Of a stretch of 64,000 nucleotides of DNA, positions 10,339-21,825 are shown in pieces. Below the pieces are notes generated by a model. The model made no database searches, was not told the DNA's origin, and was given only the letters and a program-made list of their open reading frames with translations. Origin of the DNA: Piscicola geometra. Taxonomy: Eukaryota > Annelida > Clitellata > Hirudinida > Piscicolidae. How positions within the stretch are numbered: the stretch's first letter is position 1; every line of letters begins with the position of its first letter. The DNA lies in NCBI GenBank assembly GCA_943735955.1, contig OX030966.1, positions 3,057,011 to 3,121,010 of the forward strand, read 5' to 3'. A program made the translations under genes and the position numbers.

Positions 10339-11200
10339 AAGTACTGTTGATAATCTGCTGCAAATCTTGGGGGGTCCTACCCAGCATGGACGATCCTGGG
10401 GAGATAATGTGGTCTGAAACCCTCTCACCCCCACTCAAAGAAACATTTTTTAACATCTGTTTTGATACAAATATTTAAGTAAGCAAAGAATAGTTTGGTT
10501 TTAGACAGATTTTACTATAACAACGCATACTCACAATGTATTACTATCATGGGCGGAGATCCTGGGGTCAGGACCCCCCCCCCCCCCCTTTATTTTAGTA
10601 AGGAATCCACTTTTAAAAAAATAATTATTTTTCAACTCTCATTTTGATACGAGCCTAATCTTCAACCATGGCATAAAAAATGCTCAAACAGTAATACATT
10701 GTGAGTATGTATGGGCAGCGATGCTAGGGGGGTCCTGGGGTCCATCTTTACATGGATCCCTCTCAATTTTTTAAATACAATAATTCTTCAACTCCTATCT
10801 TAATACAAGCATAATCGTCAACCATAGCATCAGGGGCGGCGATCTGCTGCAAATCTTGTGGGGGTCTTAACGAGCATAGACGATCCTGGGGGGGTCCTGG
10901 GGTCCAGACTTCCCCTCCCCCCACTTAAAAAAAACATTTTAAAACTTTTTTTACACGACTATTTAAGTAAGCGAAGAATAGTTTGGTTTTACACAGCTAT
11001 CACTATTAATACAAATACTCACAACGTATTACTATATAAACATTCTGTTTTATGCCATGGTTAACGATTCTGCTCGTATCAAAACGAGTTTTAAATTTTT
11101 TTATTGAAAAAAAGTTGGAAGTCCACATTAAGGCGGATCCCTTCACTACCAAAAAGTGGAGAGTCCGACCTCAGAAACACCCCAGGATCGCCGCCCATGC
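10339..11200. repeat. Cluster of related TIR-type repeats ending GGGCGGCGATC
   Basis: The segments starting near 10345 and 10845 are diverged direct copies (shared CTGCTGCAAATCTTG and AGAATAGTTTGGTTTTA). A stretch at 10690-10720 is the reverse complement of 10525-10545. The ends GGGCGGCGATC (10834-10844) and GATCGCCGCCC (11186-11196) form an 11-bp inverted repeat around about 363 bp. This looks like nested or tandem non-autonomous DNA transposons. An imperfect poly-C run lies at 10573-10588. Confidence 0.65.
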
Positions 11201-11205
11201 TTGCC

Positions 11206-11470
11206 ACAACAACAACAGTTCCAGTGTTGGCAAGGAATTCTTATTCACCGCAGCCTCAACACCAGTGGCAAGAAGATTAAGAAAATGATGATTCTGTTTT
11301 GTGGGCATGAAGATGATGTGGTAATGATTATGCTGTAGTAGGAATATTGGTAATGTGGTGAAAATTAAATGCTGTATTGGTAAAGACAATTATTCTGTGG
11401 CAATGATGATCGTGGTGATGTGGGGAAGGTTTGATTTTTAAGGTTGATTGTTTTTGTTATATATATATAT
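11206..11470. repeat. Interspersed repeat, copies also at 12690-12960 and (inverted) 23240-23510
   Basis: The segment with CCAGTGTTGGCAAGGAATTC followed by a GATGATGTGGTAATGATTATG-like tract recurs in direct orientation at 12690-12960 (diverged) and in reverse complement at about 23240-23510. The 3' part joins a tail with GAAAGCGCTATAGAAATA, a motif seen at the 3' ends of SINE/L2-type retroposons. Confidence 0.7.
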
Positions 11471-11691
11471 TGGGAGGAATCTAAAAACCTGTTTTGTTTT
11501 AAAAATTCATTTGAAAGCGCTATAGAAATAGTTGTGATTGATTGAATATAATACTTTTTTTTAATCTTAGCGGAGTTTTAGTTCACGTTTTAATTGGCAA
11601 TGTTAGAATCCTCAATTATCCCATTCGTTTTTCAAGAAAAAGAACGAAACTGAAAGAATAATATACTTTTATTGAACTACTCTCAAGAATC

Positions 11692-12491
11692 AGGGCGCAT
11701 TGTTTAATTCTTCTTAAATCTTACATCTTAAATCTCTGGTGCAACCATCGGATTGATAGTTTTAAGAAGAAATAAACAACGCCATTTTAGAAAATGTCGG
11801 ATGTAAACAAAGTTGTTTTTAACTGTTTATCAAATATAGTTGTAGAGGAAATTTCGGGGTTAAATAATAATTTTGAAGCGATCGTTAATAATTTTAATAC
11901 GAATAAAGTTGTTTTCAATCTTGGCTTGAATCTATTGTCCGAGGAATCTACCGAGAAATCTACTTCTAATGAGCTTGATTCAAGATTTTTTTCCAACAAA
12001 TTTATGAGTAAACTTGAAAATTTATTTAACAAGTAATATATAAAAAAACATTATAAATATTCACTTCAACTTACTTGAGTCAACATATATTGGTCCTATT
12101 TAAGATCTCCCATTATCAAAATCGTCTTATTTAATCATGAACTAAAACTAAAAGCAAATGGGTTACAACTTATTTAAAATAAACTAAATGAAATAATATA
12201 ATTATCATAGTAATAACTTTATATAATTATAATAAGTAATTACTAAAACCCATTCTTACTTACTACTTTTGATTGCTAACCTACATAATAACCTAAGTAG
12301 TTTTGATTGGATGTGGTTCTATTTATACATCAATAAATCGTATCAATCCGTCTTTGTTTATGATTGATGAGATTTACATCGAATTATGCAGTGAAGAATT
12401 AAACAACGTCCTTCACGACACACCCGGATGAATTAAACAACGTTCAAAACGCATTGGATGTACCGATTGTTTACATTAAACAATGCGCCCT
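11692..12491. mobile_element. 800-bp DNA element with 17-bp perfect terminal inverted repeats
   Basis: The left end AGGGCGCATTGTTTAAT (11692-11708) is repeated exactly in reverse complement at 12475-12491. The flanks (GAATC before, CATTCCAAAA after) are contiguous in the SP1 and SP2 3' UTRs, so those copies act as near-empty sites and confirm an insertion. No target duplication of 3 bp or more is evident, so the superfamily is open. The right subterminal part contains repeated ATTAAACAACG motifs. Confidence 0.78.
11794..12036 (+). CDS. Small ORF inside the 800-bp TIR element (80 aa, unknown)
   Basis: An uninterrupted 80-codon frame starts MSDVNKVVFN and is rich in Asn, Val, Leu and Ser; the phrase N-K-V-V-F-N occurs twice, suggesting an internal duplication. 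I recognise no domain, and it has no transposase motif. In AT-rich DNA a chance frame of this length is possible. Its central position in a TIR element is the only reason to note it. Confidence 0.3.
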   Translation: MSDVNKVVFNCLSNIVVEEISGLNNNFEAIVNNFNTNKVVFNLGLNLLSEESTEKSTSNELDSRFFSNKFMSKLENLFNK

Positions 12492-13326
12492 CACATTCCA
12501 AAACTTCAAAGCATTTGAAGATCTTTGGTTTTGGCAGCCGCTCAAATAAATTTGTGGAATAAACGGTTTTGAGTATAATATATTAAAATGTTAAAATCTC
12601 AAGTCTAAATAAAAATTACATTTAATTAATTAGAATGTTTTTTGTGCAATCAAGTGAGCTGAGACATAAAGGAGAAAACCTTCCATAGCAGCAGCAGCTC
12701 CATTGTTGGCAAGAACTTCTCTTTCACCCTCTATCGCAGCCTTGGCACCAGTGTTAAGACAGAAAATTGAGAAGAACGATGATTGTGTTTTGTGGTTTTG
12801 AGGATGATGTGGTTATGATTGTGCTGTGGTATGAGTGTTGGTACTGTTGTGATGATTGAATTTTTTATTGGTAAAAATATTGATTTTTTGGTCGTGATTG
12901 TCATGGTGGTGTGGGTGAGGTTGGACTATTGAGGTTGATTATTTGTTTTTTATATATTTAAATTGATATATATACATATATTGATAGAAGCATAGATATC
13001 CTACAAACAACAAGTAGTATAGATACGCCCTCTGTATGAATCACCAACTTATTGAACTCATCAAAAATCCTTGCTCAATCTTCTTCCCAATCAACCGCTC
13101 AATTAAGACACTATTATAATTTATTTTTTCTAATTCCACAAACCCTCAGTTTGGTCAAAGATCCAAGAGAGAAACTTCGTTACTTTGGTTTCAATAAGTG
13201 TTCAATGGGAGTTTCAAATCTTTTGTAGCCTTTCAGATTTTTTATTCTATATTTAAATAATTTATGTTTTTTGAGTGCACTTGACTTAAAAAATTTCATG
13301 ATTTTAACGATATTTAAAGTTATAGT

Positions 13327-15215
13327 TAGCAACCGCCACGAAATTTTCAAAATTTATTAATTTAAAAAATAAAATATTTCTATGATAGATTTTGAAGTGC
13401 AGATTTCAAATCAGTTTTCATTTTCCAAATATCTCAAATGGTTCAAAAGTTATTCAATTTTAAACTCCCGAAAAGTGAGCGTTTTGGCGAAATATTTTCA
13501 ACGCTTAAGCCAAAATAATACATAAGAGTTTGACGGGACGACGTCGGGACGTTATTTCATTATAACTTTTTTGATGAGTGTCATTTAATGTTGAAACTTG
13601 ACAAGATCATGTATTTAAAAAAAAGGAAGTAGTATTTTAACAAAATTAATTCATAATAAAATAAAAGATTTTAAACCGTTTATTTTCCACCAAAATAAAT
13701 AAATCTTTAAAAGCACATAACCTTTATGTTGGAATAGAAAACGAAATTCTACTTTTTTAAATATATAAAAAAATTGTATTAACAATAAAAAGCGAAAATG
13801 AATAATATTAAAAGAACGATAATTATTTCAATAAAACAACGAAATTTGTATAAACAATAAAAAGTGAGAATGAAAAATATTTAATGAATGATAAATATTT
13901 AAATAAAACTACATTGTATTAACAATAGTGAGAGTGAATAATTCTTCATTTTTGGATTGAACAGTTAATGGTATTGTTTTTGAACAATTTCCACAAAAAA
14001 ATGTGTTCAAAGACACTTTTGGCACATTTATTTTTGAAGATGGTGGAAAACATTCTAAATTCATGAATGATCCTACTTTTCTTTTTTTTAAAGATTTATT
14101 CTCTTTTTAGCAACAATACACACCTTTGAGTATAAAACCAGTGGTTTTGTATTAATGAAGTTGTCATTAAGGCATCCCAAAACTTCAGCTAAAGTTTAGG
14201 TAGCCTAGCTGCTAAACTAAGACAATATATATGTTCCTTTTAAAAAAAGTTTTTTAACTATAGAACTAGGCCATTGCTTATAAAAACAACTTTTTTCAAA
14301 CTTTTATTTTTTATATCAATACATGTGAGACCAAGCTTCTGACAGATTGGGCCAGAAAATTCCATTTGAATACAACTGTGTTTTAAAGTTTAAAAACTTA
14401 TCATATGTAAAGTTGTTACGCTCAAATGGCTTAATTTATTATTATGGACTCTAAGCTATGAATATCATAAGAACCAATAAAATGAATGTAAATAAATCAA
14501 ACTTAAAAAAATAAACCAACCAAGAATAACTGTGAATTTTTAAATAATATAGAAATTTAGCATTTAAACGGCGATAACTATTCAACAGATGATATAAAAG
14601 CAAAAACTTAATTGTGATGCGCTTTACATTTAATAAAATGCTATACGTATGATTTGTATTTTAAAAGCCACAAACGGAGGAGCACTTTTTTTCAATGAAG
14701 TTGATATCATTTTAAAGATTAGGAAATGTACTTTCAGAATTTATTTGCTAGATTTTAATTATATTATTAAAAGTAGCTTAAAATTCAAAGTGAAAAATTT
14801 AAAGTTTATTTTCTCGTTTAATTATTTGAGAAATAATTTTCTAGCATTCGGTTTGAAGTAGGAAATTCAAATACGATTTTTATGATATATAATTCATTTA
14901 TGTACATTATATTTTGCTTTCTGAATTTGAAAAATGAACAAGTAGGTGTCGATTCAAAAAGTCCAGATGCCTCAGCGTAAAGTTGACTTGATATGATATT
15001 CAGTTTTAAATATTGGTTTTTTAAGCTAAGTTAATTAAATTTTACTTTTTATTAAATTTTTTTAATGAAAAAATGGTTAAACTTTCATTTAATTACAATT
15101 TGAATTTTATTTAAAAGCTAGAACCTTAAATAAAAGCAATTTATTGTGCTGATTGCACGTATTAACGAAATTCGCCACTTTTAGCTCATTTGCATATCGT
15201 TCGTGGCGGTTGCTA
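13327..15215. mobile_element. 1,889-bp non-autonomous DNA transposon with 8-bp target duplication (hAT- or P-like)
   Basis: The ends TAGCAACCGCCACGAA (13327-13342) and TTCGTGGCGGTTGCTA (15200-15215) are perfect 16-bp inverted repeats. They are flanked by GTTATAGT at 13319-13326 and again at 15216-15223. The homologous DNA upstream of SP2 (about 23925-23945) contains a single GTTATAGT and no insert, a clean empty site. An 8-bp duplication is typical of hAT and P superfamilies. The interior is AT-rich; the longest frame (14649-14861, 70 codons) has no recognisable domain. Confidence 0.88.
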
Positions 15216-15223
15216 GTTATAGT

Positions 15224-16348
15224 TGTGTATTAAAAATTTAATTAAACATCATTTCAGCATAAAAAGTCCTCTTCGAAAAAATATTGAATTGTGCTAATTT
15301 AAGCCTAATTCATTAATTGATTGCATTTTATTGTAAATAAATTTTCTTAACTTTTAGTTTGATGACACTCGAATTGCAAGAAATGTCAAAATAAAAATTT
15401 TATTGAATAAAAAATTTAAGTTATATAATAAAGATTTGAAAAAACTTAATTACAGAAGAATAATTATATTTTTGAAAATAAATTATTTTTGCTTTCTCTA
15501 AAACTTAATATTTTTTTAAATAAATTATTAAATGTATTTTCTATTAACTAAATTTATAAGTTTTGAGTTGAGAGTACATAAGTTTTAAATGAGTTACAAA
15601 AAAAACAAAAATTAACTTTGCTCAACAAAAGTTGTATGTTATACAATTTTAAAAAAAACAATAAAAATGTGAAATTATTTTAATATAACAACAAAATAAA
15701 ATCTCAAGTTAATAATTCTTCAGTTAACTCATTAATTTGAAAATTGTATTCAATTGTATTTGAATTTTAAGTCGTAAATTAAAATATAAAAAACACATTG
15801 TTGAAAAAATTGTGTTATTTCATATTTAAACTAAATTTTTCATAATTGTTTTAATTTAGGAAAAAAATTTATTTTAAAGTTAATATAAAAAAACTTATTT
15901 ATTTGAATTTTTTATTTAACCCCTCTTGAGTGTTGAGTCGTAAATAAAAAGAGGTAGAAATTTATGGACCAAAAATTTAATGTTTTAATACAAATCTTAA
16001 TTTTTTATAAAAATAAAATTCTGAAAAGTTAATAATTTTTAAACTTTTGTGCTTTGAATTATTACATTTCATTGTACCTATATAAATAAATTCATAAGTA
16101 ATTTTTTTAGTTGCACTTAAATTTTCATAAGTTGAAAGAAATTTTTTTTATAGAAATAGTATAATATTAGTTAGAGAAATAGTATAATTTTGCATTTTAA
16201 AAAATTAAATAAATGAGTTTAATTAATTTTTAAATAATTTATTTCTGTCAATTTACATTTTATTGAATTTTTAAAAAATAAATAATAGAACGAGTGATTT
16301 AATGGATAAAAAAAATTATTGAAAATATAATAAAAGTGTCATGAAGTC
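15224..16348. other. SP1 5' flank, AT-rich, homologous to SP2 5' flank
   Basis: Very AT-rich DNA without a coding frame. It aligns base for base, with small indels, to about 23935-24983 upstream of SP2, so it was part of the duplicated segment. Confidence 0.8.
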
Positions 16349-16356
16349 TATATAAA
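16349..16356 (+). promoter_or_regulatory. TATA box of SP1
   Basis: TATATAAA lies 75 bp upstream of the SP1 start codon. It is in a block (GAAGTCTATATAAACTCG) conserved exactly at SP2, with transcription probably starting about 30 bp downstream. Confidence 0.65.
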
Positions 16357-16423
16357 CTCGAAAGAATTTAGCTTTTCCAACTTATTCGACTACTCTACAA
16401 GACTTCGAGTTCTCTATTTCGAA

Positions 16424-18688
16424 ATGTTCCTGAGACGTTTTTTGGTGGTCCTTTTGCTGGTAGTTTGCTTCCAGAGGTAAGTGAGTTGTTTTCATCACGA
16501 GAAAAAAAAGTTTATTATAGTTTATGTAAATGAAAAAGTAAAGAAATTATTTTTTTCAAAACTTTTAAATTATATTTGGATAAAAAAATTCTAATTATTC
16601 AAGCCGCAACCCACAGTGTCGCTAAAGGTTACAGTGTAAATAGACGGGCCCTCAGAGGTGGATTCAAGCGTCTGTTTGTTGAAAGAGAAATGAGTGGATA
16701 TGATGCTAAGGGTGCTGGTGGTGATGATGAAGAAGAAACAGATGAGACGTTGCAGACTTTGATTGATCGCTTGACGAAGAGAAAAACACTGAAAGGAAAG
16801 AACTCGGAAAAGTATCCGAAGCAAACTCAAGAACCATCTGATCCTTCTTGTGGCCTTCCAGCCATCGAACCCAATACTGGAGCGAGAATTACTAATGGAG
16901 AAGAAGCCGTGCCTCATTCGTGGCCTTGGCAGGTTAGTGTGGAGTTAGGTGAATAAGTTATTTTATTTCTTCTTTGACCCATAAAGTGCGGGGCTCTTCT
17001 GGAGCGCACATTGGTGATGGTAAGAATCGATCCCACGATAGTGAAACGAACGCCAAGCGTTTTACCGCTAGGCAATTCCGCCACCGAAAAAATTGGATTA
17101 AATTATTTTGTAAGGCTCGTAATTAAGTTAGAGTGTATTTTGGATGGGATGAAGTTGTAATGAAATTATGTGCTGAATCTAACAACCAGTTTTACTGAAT
17201 TTATTTTTGGATTAGAATCTGAAAAATATTTATTTCGAATTGTTTTAGTATTATAAAACACATTTAAAGATTTTGAATTTTTTCAAAAGAGTTTTTTATT
17301 ATCACAATCAGGTGCTAGTTAGAGAATTCAGAAGTGATGTAGTATATGAATGTGGCGGCTCCATCCTCTCAGCCACTGTTGTTCTAACTGCAGCCCATTG
17401 CGTGTGTGTGGTGATTGTAGTAGTGTGTTTAAGGTGTTGTGGTAGTGTTTTGTAGTAGTGTGGTCTAATTATAGGTTTATTCGTATGTCTAATGAGTGTG
17501 TTGTATAGATTTTGTATTGGTGTGTTGAGACTTTGTGTTGTTATTATGTAATTTTGTTACTTGTTTTTGTGGAGTGTTTTAGTGGTGTGTCGCATGAGTG
17601 TGTTTTAGCAGTTATTCATAGGGGTTTAATTTAGTATTTACAAAATGCAGCTTCTTTCAGCTTTTCAATTCGGAACTTAAACTTCAATGCAACCATCCTC
17701 CCTTTTAGCGATTACGCAGCCGAAGGCAACGGGAGAGTAGAAATAACAGCAGGTAATAGTAATATAAAGAGAAATAATAAAGAATATTAAAAATTTAGTT
17801 GAAAATTGAATGTACAATCAGACGGCGTGTTTCCATTTCCGCTAATCTGTCTGAGAAGTTGAATATTTCGTCTTTTCCACAGGTGAACACGATAAATCTA
17901 GTTGGGATGATGGTCCAACACAGACCCTTCAAGTCGAAAAAGTCATTGTACACCGCCTGTACTTTGCAAACCAAACAGATGTTAGGTTTGATATCGCGGT
18001 CCTTTTATTGAGGTTAGTGGTTGTATGGTGATGGTTAATAAATAAATAGTTTAGCTTCAGAATGATGAATTTCAGATGAGGCATTTTTTCTTTCTCCACC
18101 AGCTCGCCTCTAGAATTCAACGATAACGTCAAAACAATATGTCTTCCCACGGACGACGCAAGCCCTGATGACTTGTGCTACGCCACTGGTTGGGGAAAAG
18201 TAGGCGAAAATGATGAATATACCGATAACACCTTAAACCAAGTGAAACTTCCGATCATCAGCAATGAAGTGTGCAGACAGTATTATGGTCCAGGACTTCT
18301 TGAAACTCATTTGTGCGCAGGCTACAAGGAAGGGGGAAAGAGTATTTGTCATGGAGACTCAGGCGGTCCTTTGGCCTGTCTAAACCGCTCAACTGGTCGT
18401 TGGTACGTGCAAGGAGTATCGTCTTTTGTGAGCATCCGTTGTGGACATCCTGAGGCTCCTCCAGTGTTCACCAAAGTAACGAAGTTTCTTCCTTGGATCT
18501 TTGACCTGACTGATGGTATGTGGAATGAAAAAATAAATTTAAATAATGGTGTCCTAATTTAACGGTTGAATAGGAAGGAGGTTGAGCAGGAATTTGTGAT
18601 GGATTCAATAAGTGTTCAATGGGAGTTTCAAATATTTTGTAGCCTTTCAGCGTCTAATTAATTTTTTTCAATTTCAGTGAAACCATGA
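16424..18688 (+). CDS. SP1: secreted trypsin-family serine protease, about 352 aa
   Basis: Exons: 16424-16476, 16617-16932, 17312-17403, 17709-17752, 17883-18012, 18103-18515 and a last tiny coding piece from 18678. Reading through instead ends at 18562 (364 aa). Exon 1 gives a signal peptide ([17 protein letters not shown]). Exon 2 holds an acidic, Lys-rich propeptide, a conserved LIDRLTKRK motif, the SCGLP cysteine and the activation site Arg108-Ile109 ([16 protein letters not shown]). The triad is His152 (TAAHC), Asp205 (FDIAV) and Ser298 (GDSGGP). The S1 pocket residue six before the serine is Ser292 rather than Asp, so tryptic cleavage after Arg/Lys is not predicted. Phases chain 2-0-2-1-2-1. 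It is 8.6 kb upstream of, and nearly identical to, SP2. The exact substrate is unknown. Confidence 0.88.
16975..17095 (-). repeat. tRNA-derived SINE in SP1 intron 2
   Basis: On the minus strand GGCGGAATTGCCTAGCGGTA carries an A-box-like TAGCGGTAAAACG, and GGGATCGATTC downstream is a good pol III B box. Acceptor pairing is poor, so this is a SINE head rather than a tRNA gene. A diverged copy lies at the same place in SP2 (about 25615-25735), so it predates the duplication. Confidence 0.65.
17404..17690. other. GT-rich SP1 intron 3
   Basis: Intron rich in TGTGT/GTAGT. The donor lies inside a GTGTGTGTG run, so several donor registers are possible; the phase of the next exon selects GT/GTGTGT after TGC. 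The same intron occurs in SP2 (26044-26345). Confidence 0.7.
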
Positions 18689-19069
18689 AAAGAAGAAAAC
18701 AAGATGTTTTTGAAGTAGAAGAAAGAGACTTCTAAACACTCGAATAACCATTATAATCCTATTTATCCCGTATTTAATCTTTTTGGATATTTAACCTCGC
18801 TAACAAACATGCATTTAATCTTTCTACTTACTCATATCGAACTTATCATATTAGTAAAAACTAAATAACAAACTTTTACAAAGTAGATTTTTTATTTCAT
18901 GCAAGAATAATTTTTTGACAAGTTGTTATGAAGATAAATTCTTGATATTTTGAATATATATTGAATTTGAGACTTTTCGACAATGCTTTTAACCTATTCT
19001 ATTTGATTTGCAGATGGTTTTATATGGGATGCTTTGAGGCTTTTGGAATGGGATTCTTAGAGAGTAGTT

Positions 19070-19077
19070 CAATAAAG
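19070..19077 (+). terminator. SP1 polyadenylation signal
   Basis: CAATAAAG in the segment TTCAATAAAGGTATATT downstream of the last exon. The same signal is present downstream of SP2 at about 27700-27710. Confidence 0.5.
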
Positions 19078-19410
19078 GTATATTATTCTTTCAGTTTCGT
19101 TCTTTTTCTTGAAAAGCGAATGGGATAATTGAGGATTCTAACATTGCAAATTAAAACGTGAACTAAAACTCCGCTAAGAAAATACTTCAGATTAAAAAAA
19201 GAATTATATTCAATCAATCACAACTATTTCTATAACGCTTTCAAATGAATTTTTAAAACAAAACAGGTTTTAGATTCCTATATATACTTATAACTGATGG
19301 TGCCATTAAAAATGATGATGTTTTGAGTCACCAGGCAGGGTAGACTTGATGAGGCCTCTGAAAAGATCAGACCCATTGTTATTAGATTTAACTCCCTATC
19401 TGCCAAAACA

Positions 19411-19596
19411 TTGGTTTTCAAAAATTTACACAGAATTAAGACATTGTCAGGTGATGTTGCTAAATTAAAAAATTTTCATGATTCAACTCGTGAACAGAGA
19501 AATGAGTTCAATAAACTGGTGGATGAGGCAAAAGAGGTAATAAAAAATGGTGATGGTAGTTTTTTTACCCGGGTAATAGGTCCTGTAGGGAGGTGA
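19411..19596 (+). pseudogene. LINE ORF1 C-terminal fragment
   Basis: A frame of about 60 codons contains F-K-N-L-H-R-I-K and R-E-Q-R-N-E-F-N-K-L-V-D-E-A-K, resembling the C-terminal end of LINE ORF1 proteins, where basic residues bind the element RNA. The upstream part (IRPIVIRFNSLSAKT) is in the same frame but the 5' portion of the ORF is absent. Confidence 0.55.
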
Positions 19597-20101
19597 AAAA
19601 TAGTATAAAAAAAATTTTTAATCAAATTTTTAAATTTAGGACTTCTGAATATAAGATCTATTGTTTTTAAATATAATGAGGTTTTTGAATTGATACATGA
19701 AGGGTTGGATATTTTTGTGTTGACGGAAACATGGCATGGTTCACATGATGAAATTTCAGTGTGAAATGCAATGCCTTCTGGTTATAATTTTTTTTGTTTT
19801 TTTAAGACCGCTTGATCCATTTCATGGTGGTTTAATTATTTATTATAAGTCTGTTTTCAAGTGTAAACGAATGGATTTACCTGAAATATCCACTTTTGAG
19901 GCTGTTGCTTTGAAACTGTTTTGTTATAAATGTGATTTTATTGTATAAGCTATTTATAGGCCTGGATCAGCATCAGTCTCTCCTTTATTTTTTACGGAAC
20001 TCACCTTGGTTTTGGAAAATGTTTCAATTTAAGCGTCCCATCTTGTTTTAGCTGGCGATTTTAATGTTAGGGTTGATAGACCTGATCATCCGAATGCTGT
20101 C

Positions 20102-20734
20102 ATGCTACATGATGTTTGTGAAAATTCCCATTTAATTAATAGAGTAAATGAGCCCACTCATAATTTGGGTGGTGTACTGGATCTGATTGTGACTTCTTGG
20201 GAGCTGCCTGTTTCTGATATCAAAGTTTTTCCAAATGGGATTTTTTCTGACCAGGGTTTTATTAAGGTACGTCTGCCATTTGAAGTGAAACCTCCAAGGA
20301 TTGCAAAAAAGCTTGTTCGATCTTGGAAACGTATGGAAGAAGATTTATTTGTCTCTTTAGTACTTGATTCTCCTATAAGTAAGCCATGTTCAAACAATGA
20401 TGTTGATGAGCTGCTTGAACTTTTTAACAAAGAAATGAAAAGAATTGTAGATATAGTTGCGCCTCTTCAAATGGCCAAGTGTAGACGAGAGCCAATGGCT
20501 CCATGGTTTGATGGAGAATGCAGACAGGCTAAAAGAGATTGTCGCAAAAAAGAAAGGAAATACAGAAAAACTTTGCAAATTGTCGATAAAAACAATTTTA
20601 TCACTGCCTGTAGATTGAAAAATTGCCTTCTTGTAGGAAAAAGAAACTTATACTGGAAAAACCTTGTAGATGAAAATAGAATGAAACCAAAGCAACTTTG
20701 GAATATTATCAATAAACTGTTGTGTGACGAGTAG
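20102..20734 (+). pseudogene. LINE ORF2: endonuclease C-terminus and linker
   Basis: Frame with N-E-P-T-H-N-L-G-G-V-L-D-L-I-V-T and S-D-Q at the expected end of an apurinic-type endonuclease domain. It ends at a single in-frame stop (20732-20734), after which the same frame continues into the reverse transcriptase, so the stop is a point lesion. Confidence 0.75.
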
Positions 20735-20776
20735 GATTCTGGTTTTGCTGATGCTGAGACTGATTTTTCTGCAAAC

Positions 20777-21825
20777 ATGTTTTTACATTTCTTTAGCGAT
20801 AAAGTAGAAAGAGTAAGACAAGACACAGAAAATTGTGATTTAAATGACAATTTGATGTTTTCTGATTCTGAGATTCCGGAGAATTATAAATTGTCAAGTT
20901 TTTCTATCTTAAGTGAAGACTATCTAATAAAAGTGGTTTTAGATTCGCCAAATAAAACATGTTCATTGGATTATTTACCAACATTTGTTTTTAAAAAATA
21001 TATTAACTTGTTTTCAAAACTTTTAACAAGTTTTATTAATTTTTGTCTAAATTTGGGTAAATTTCCTAATTTATGTAAACATGCGCTAGTTGTTCCACTT
21101 TTGAAAAAAGATGGCTCAGACATAAATAGTATAAATAATTATAGACCAGTTTCAAATCTTTCTTTTATTTCAAAGTTAATTGAACGCATTGTAGCTAAGG
21201 AACTGTTAGAGTATTTGACCTTCAATAGTCTATTGCCTGTGTACCAATCAGGGTACAGGCAGTTTCATTCCACTGAGACTGCTTTGTTACAAGTACTTTC
21301 TAGCTTATATGCAGCTATGGATAAAAATGAGACATCAATATTGGCATTTTTGGACATGAGTGCAGCGTTTGACTGTGTTGATCATAGTATTTTATTGGAG
21401 CGACTTAGTCGCAGTTTTGGAATAACTGGGGTTGTTTATTCATGGTTCGAATCATATTTATTTAATCGTTCACTACAAGTTTCTTATAAAAATGAGTTGT
21501 CTGAAAATCAGATTATCACACATGGTGTACCACAGAGTTCTGTTCTTGGTCCGATTCTTTTCTTTTGTATACTTCAGATGTTTTTAAAATTATTGAATCT
21601 TCTAGTTTTTTGGGTCACTCATATGCTGATGATATACAGTTGATCGTTAGTTGTTCCCCTTTTGAATTTCAGAATTCAATTGACAAGTTAGTAAAATGCT
21701 TATCAAATATCAATTTATGGATGTCAGCAAATCGATTAAAGTTAAATCAGAGCAAAACCAAAATACTACCGATAGGCACTTGGCAGCAGTGTTATCTTCG
21801 TAACGAAAACGAAAATAAAAACTAA
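20777..21825 (+). pseudogene. LINE ORF2: reverse transcriptase domain, frameshifted
   Basis: Contains NNYRPVSNLSFISKLIE, the A-box F-L-D-M-S-A-A-F-D, G-V-P-Q-S-S-V-L-G-P and, after a frameshift near 21570, HSYADDIQL. These are the conserved RT motifs; the two Asp of the YADD box are retained although the frame is broken. The frame is then cut by the MITE at 21787. Confidence 0.85.

Larger units (their letters stand above)
11550..13190 (-). pseudogene. Inverted relic of an SP1/SP2-type serine protease gene (3' end and 3' UTR)
   Basis: At 13190-13120 the minus strand matches the last coding stretch of SP1/SP2: [17 protein letters not shown] and a stop. Farther along the minus strand, 12520-12490 and 11690-11560 match the SP1 3' UTR end at 19030-19190, including the reverse complement of TTCAATAAA. 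The two UTR pieces are separated by the TIR element at 11692-12491. No other protease exons are present. At about 13187 the relic abuts, head-on, a plus-strand fragment like SP1 18604-18650 (TTCAATAAGTGTTCAATGGG). Confidence 0.75.

Noticed and set aside
14649..14861. 70-codon frame inside the 1.9-kb transposon as a transposase
   Set aside because: Too short, Phe/Ile/Lys-rich as expected from AT-rich DNA, and no catalytic motif.
16591..16917. Minus-strand frame of 108 codons opposite SP1 exon 2 (and the same at SP2)
   Set aside because: Antisense shadow of a well-supported protease exon.
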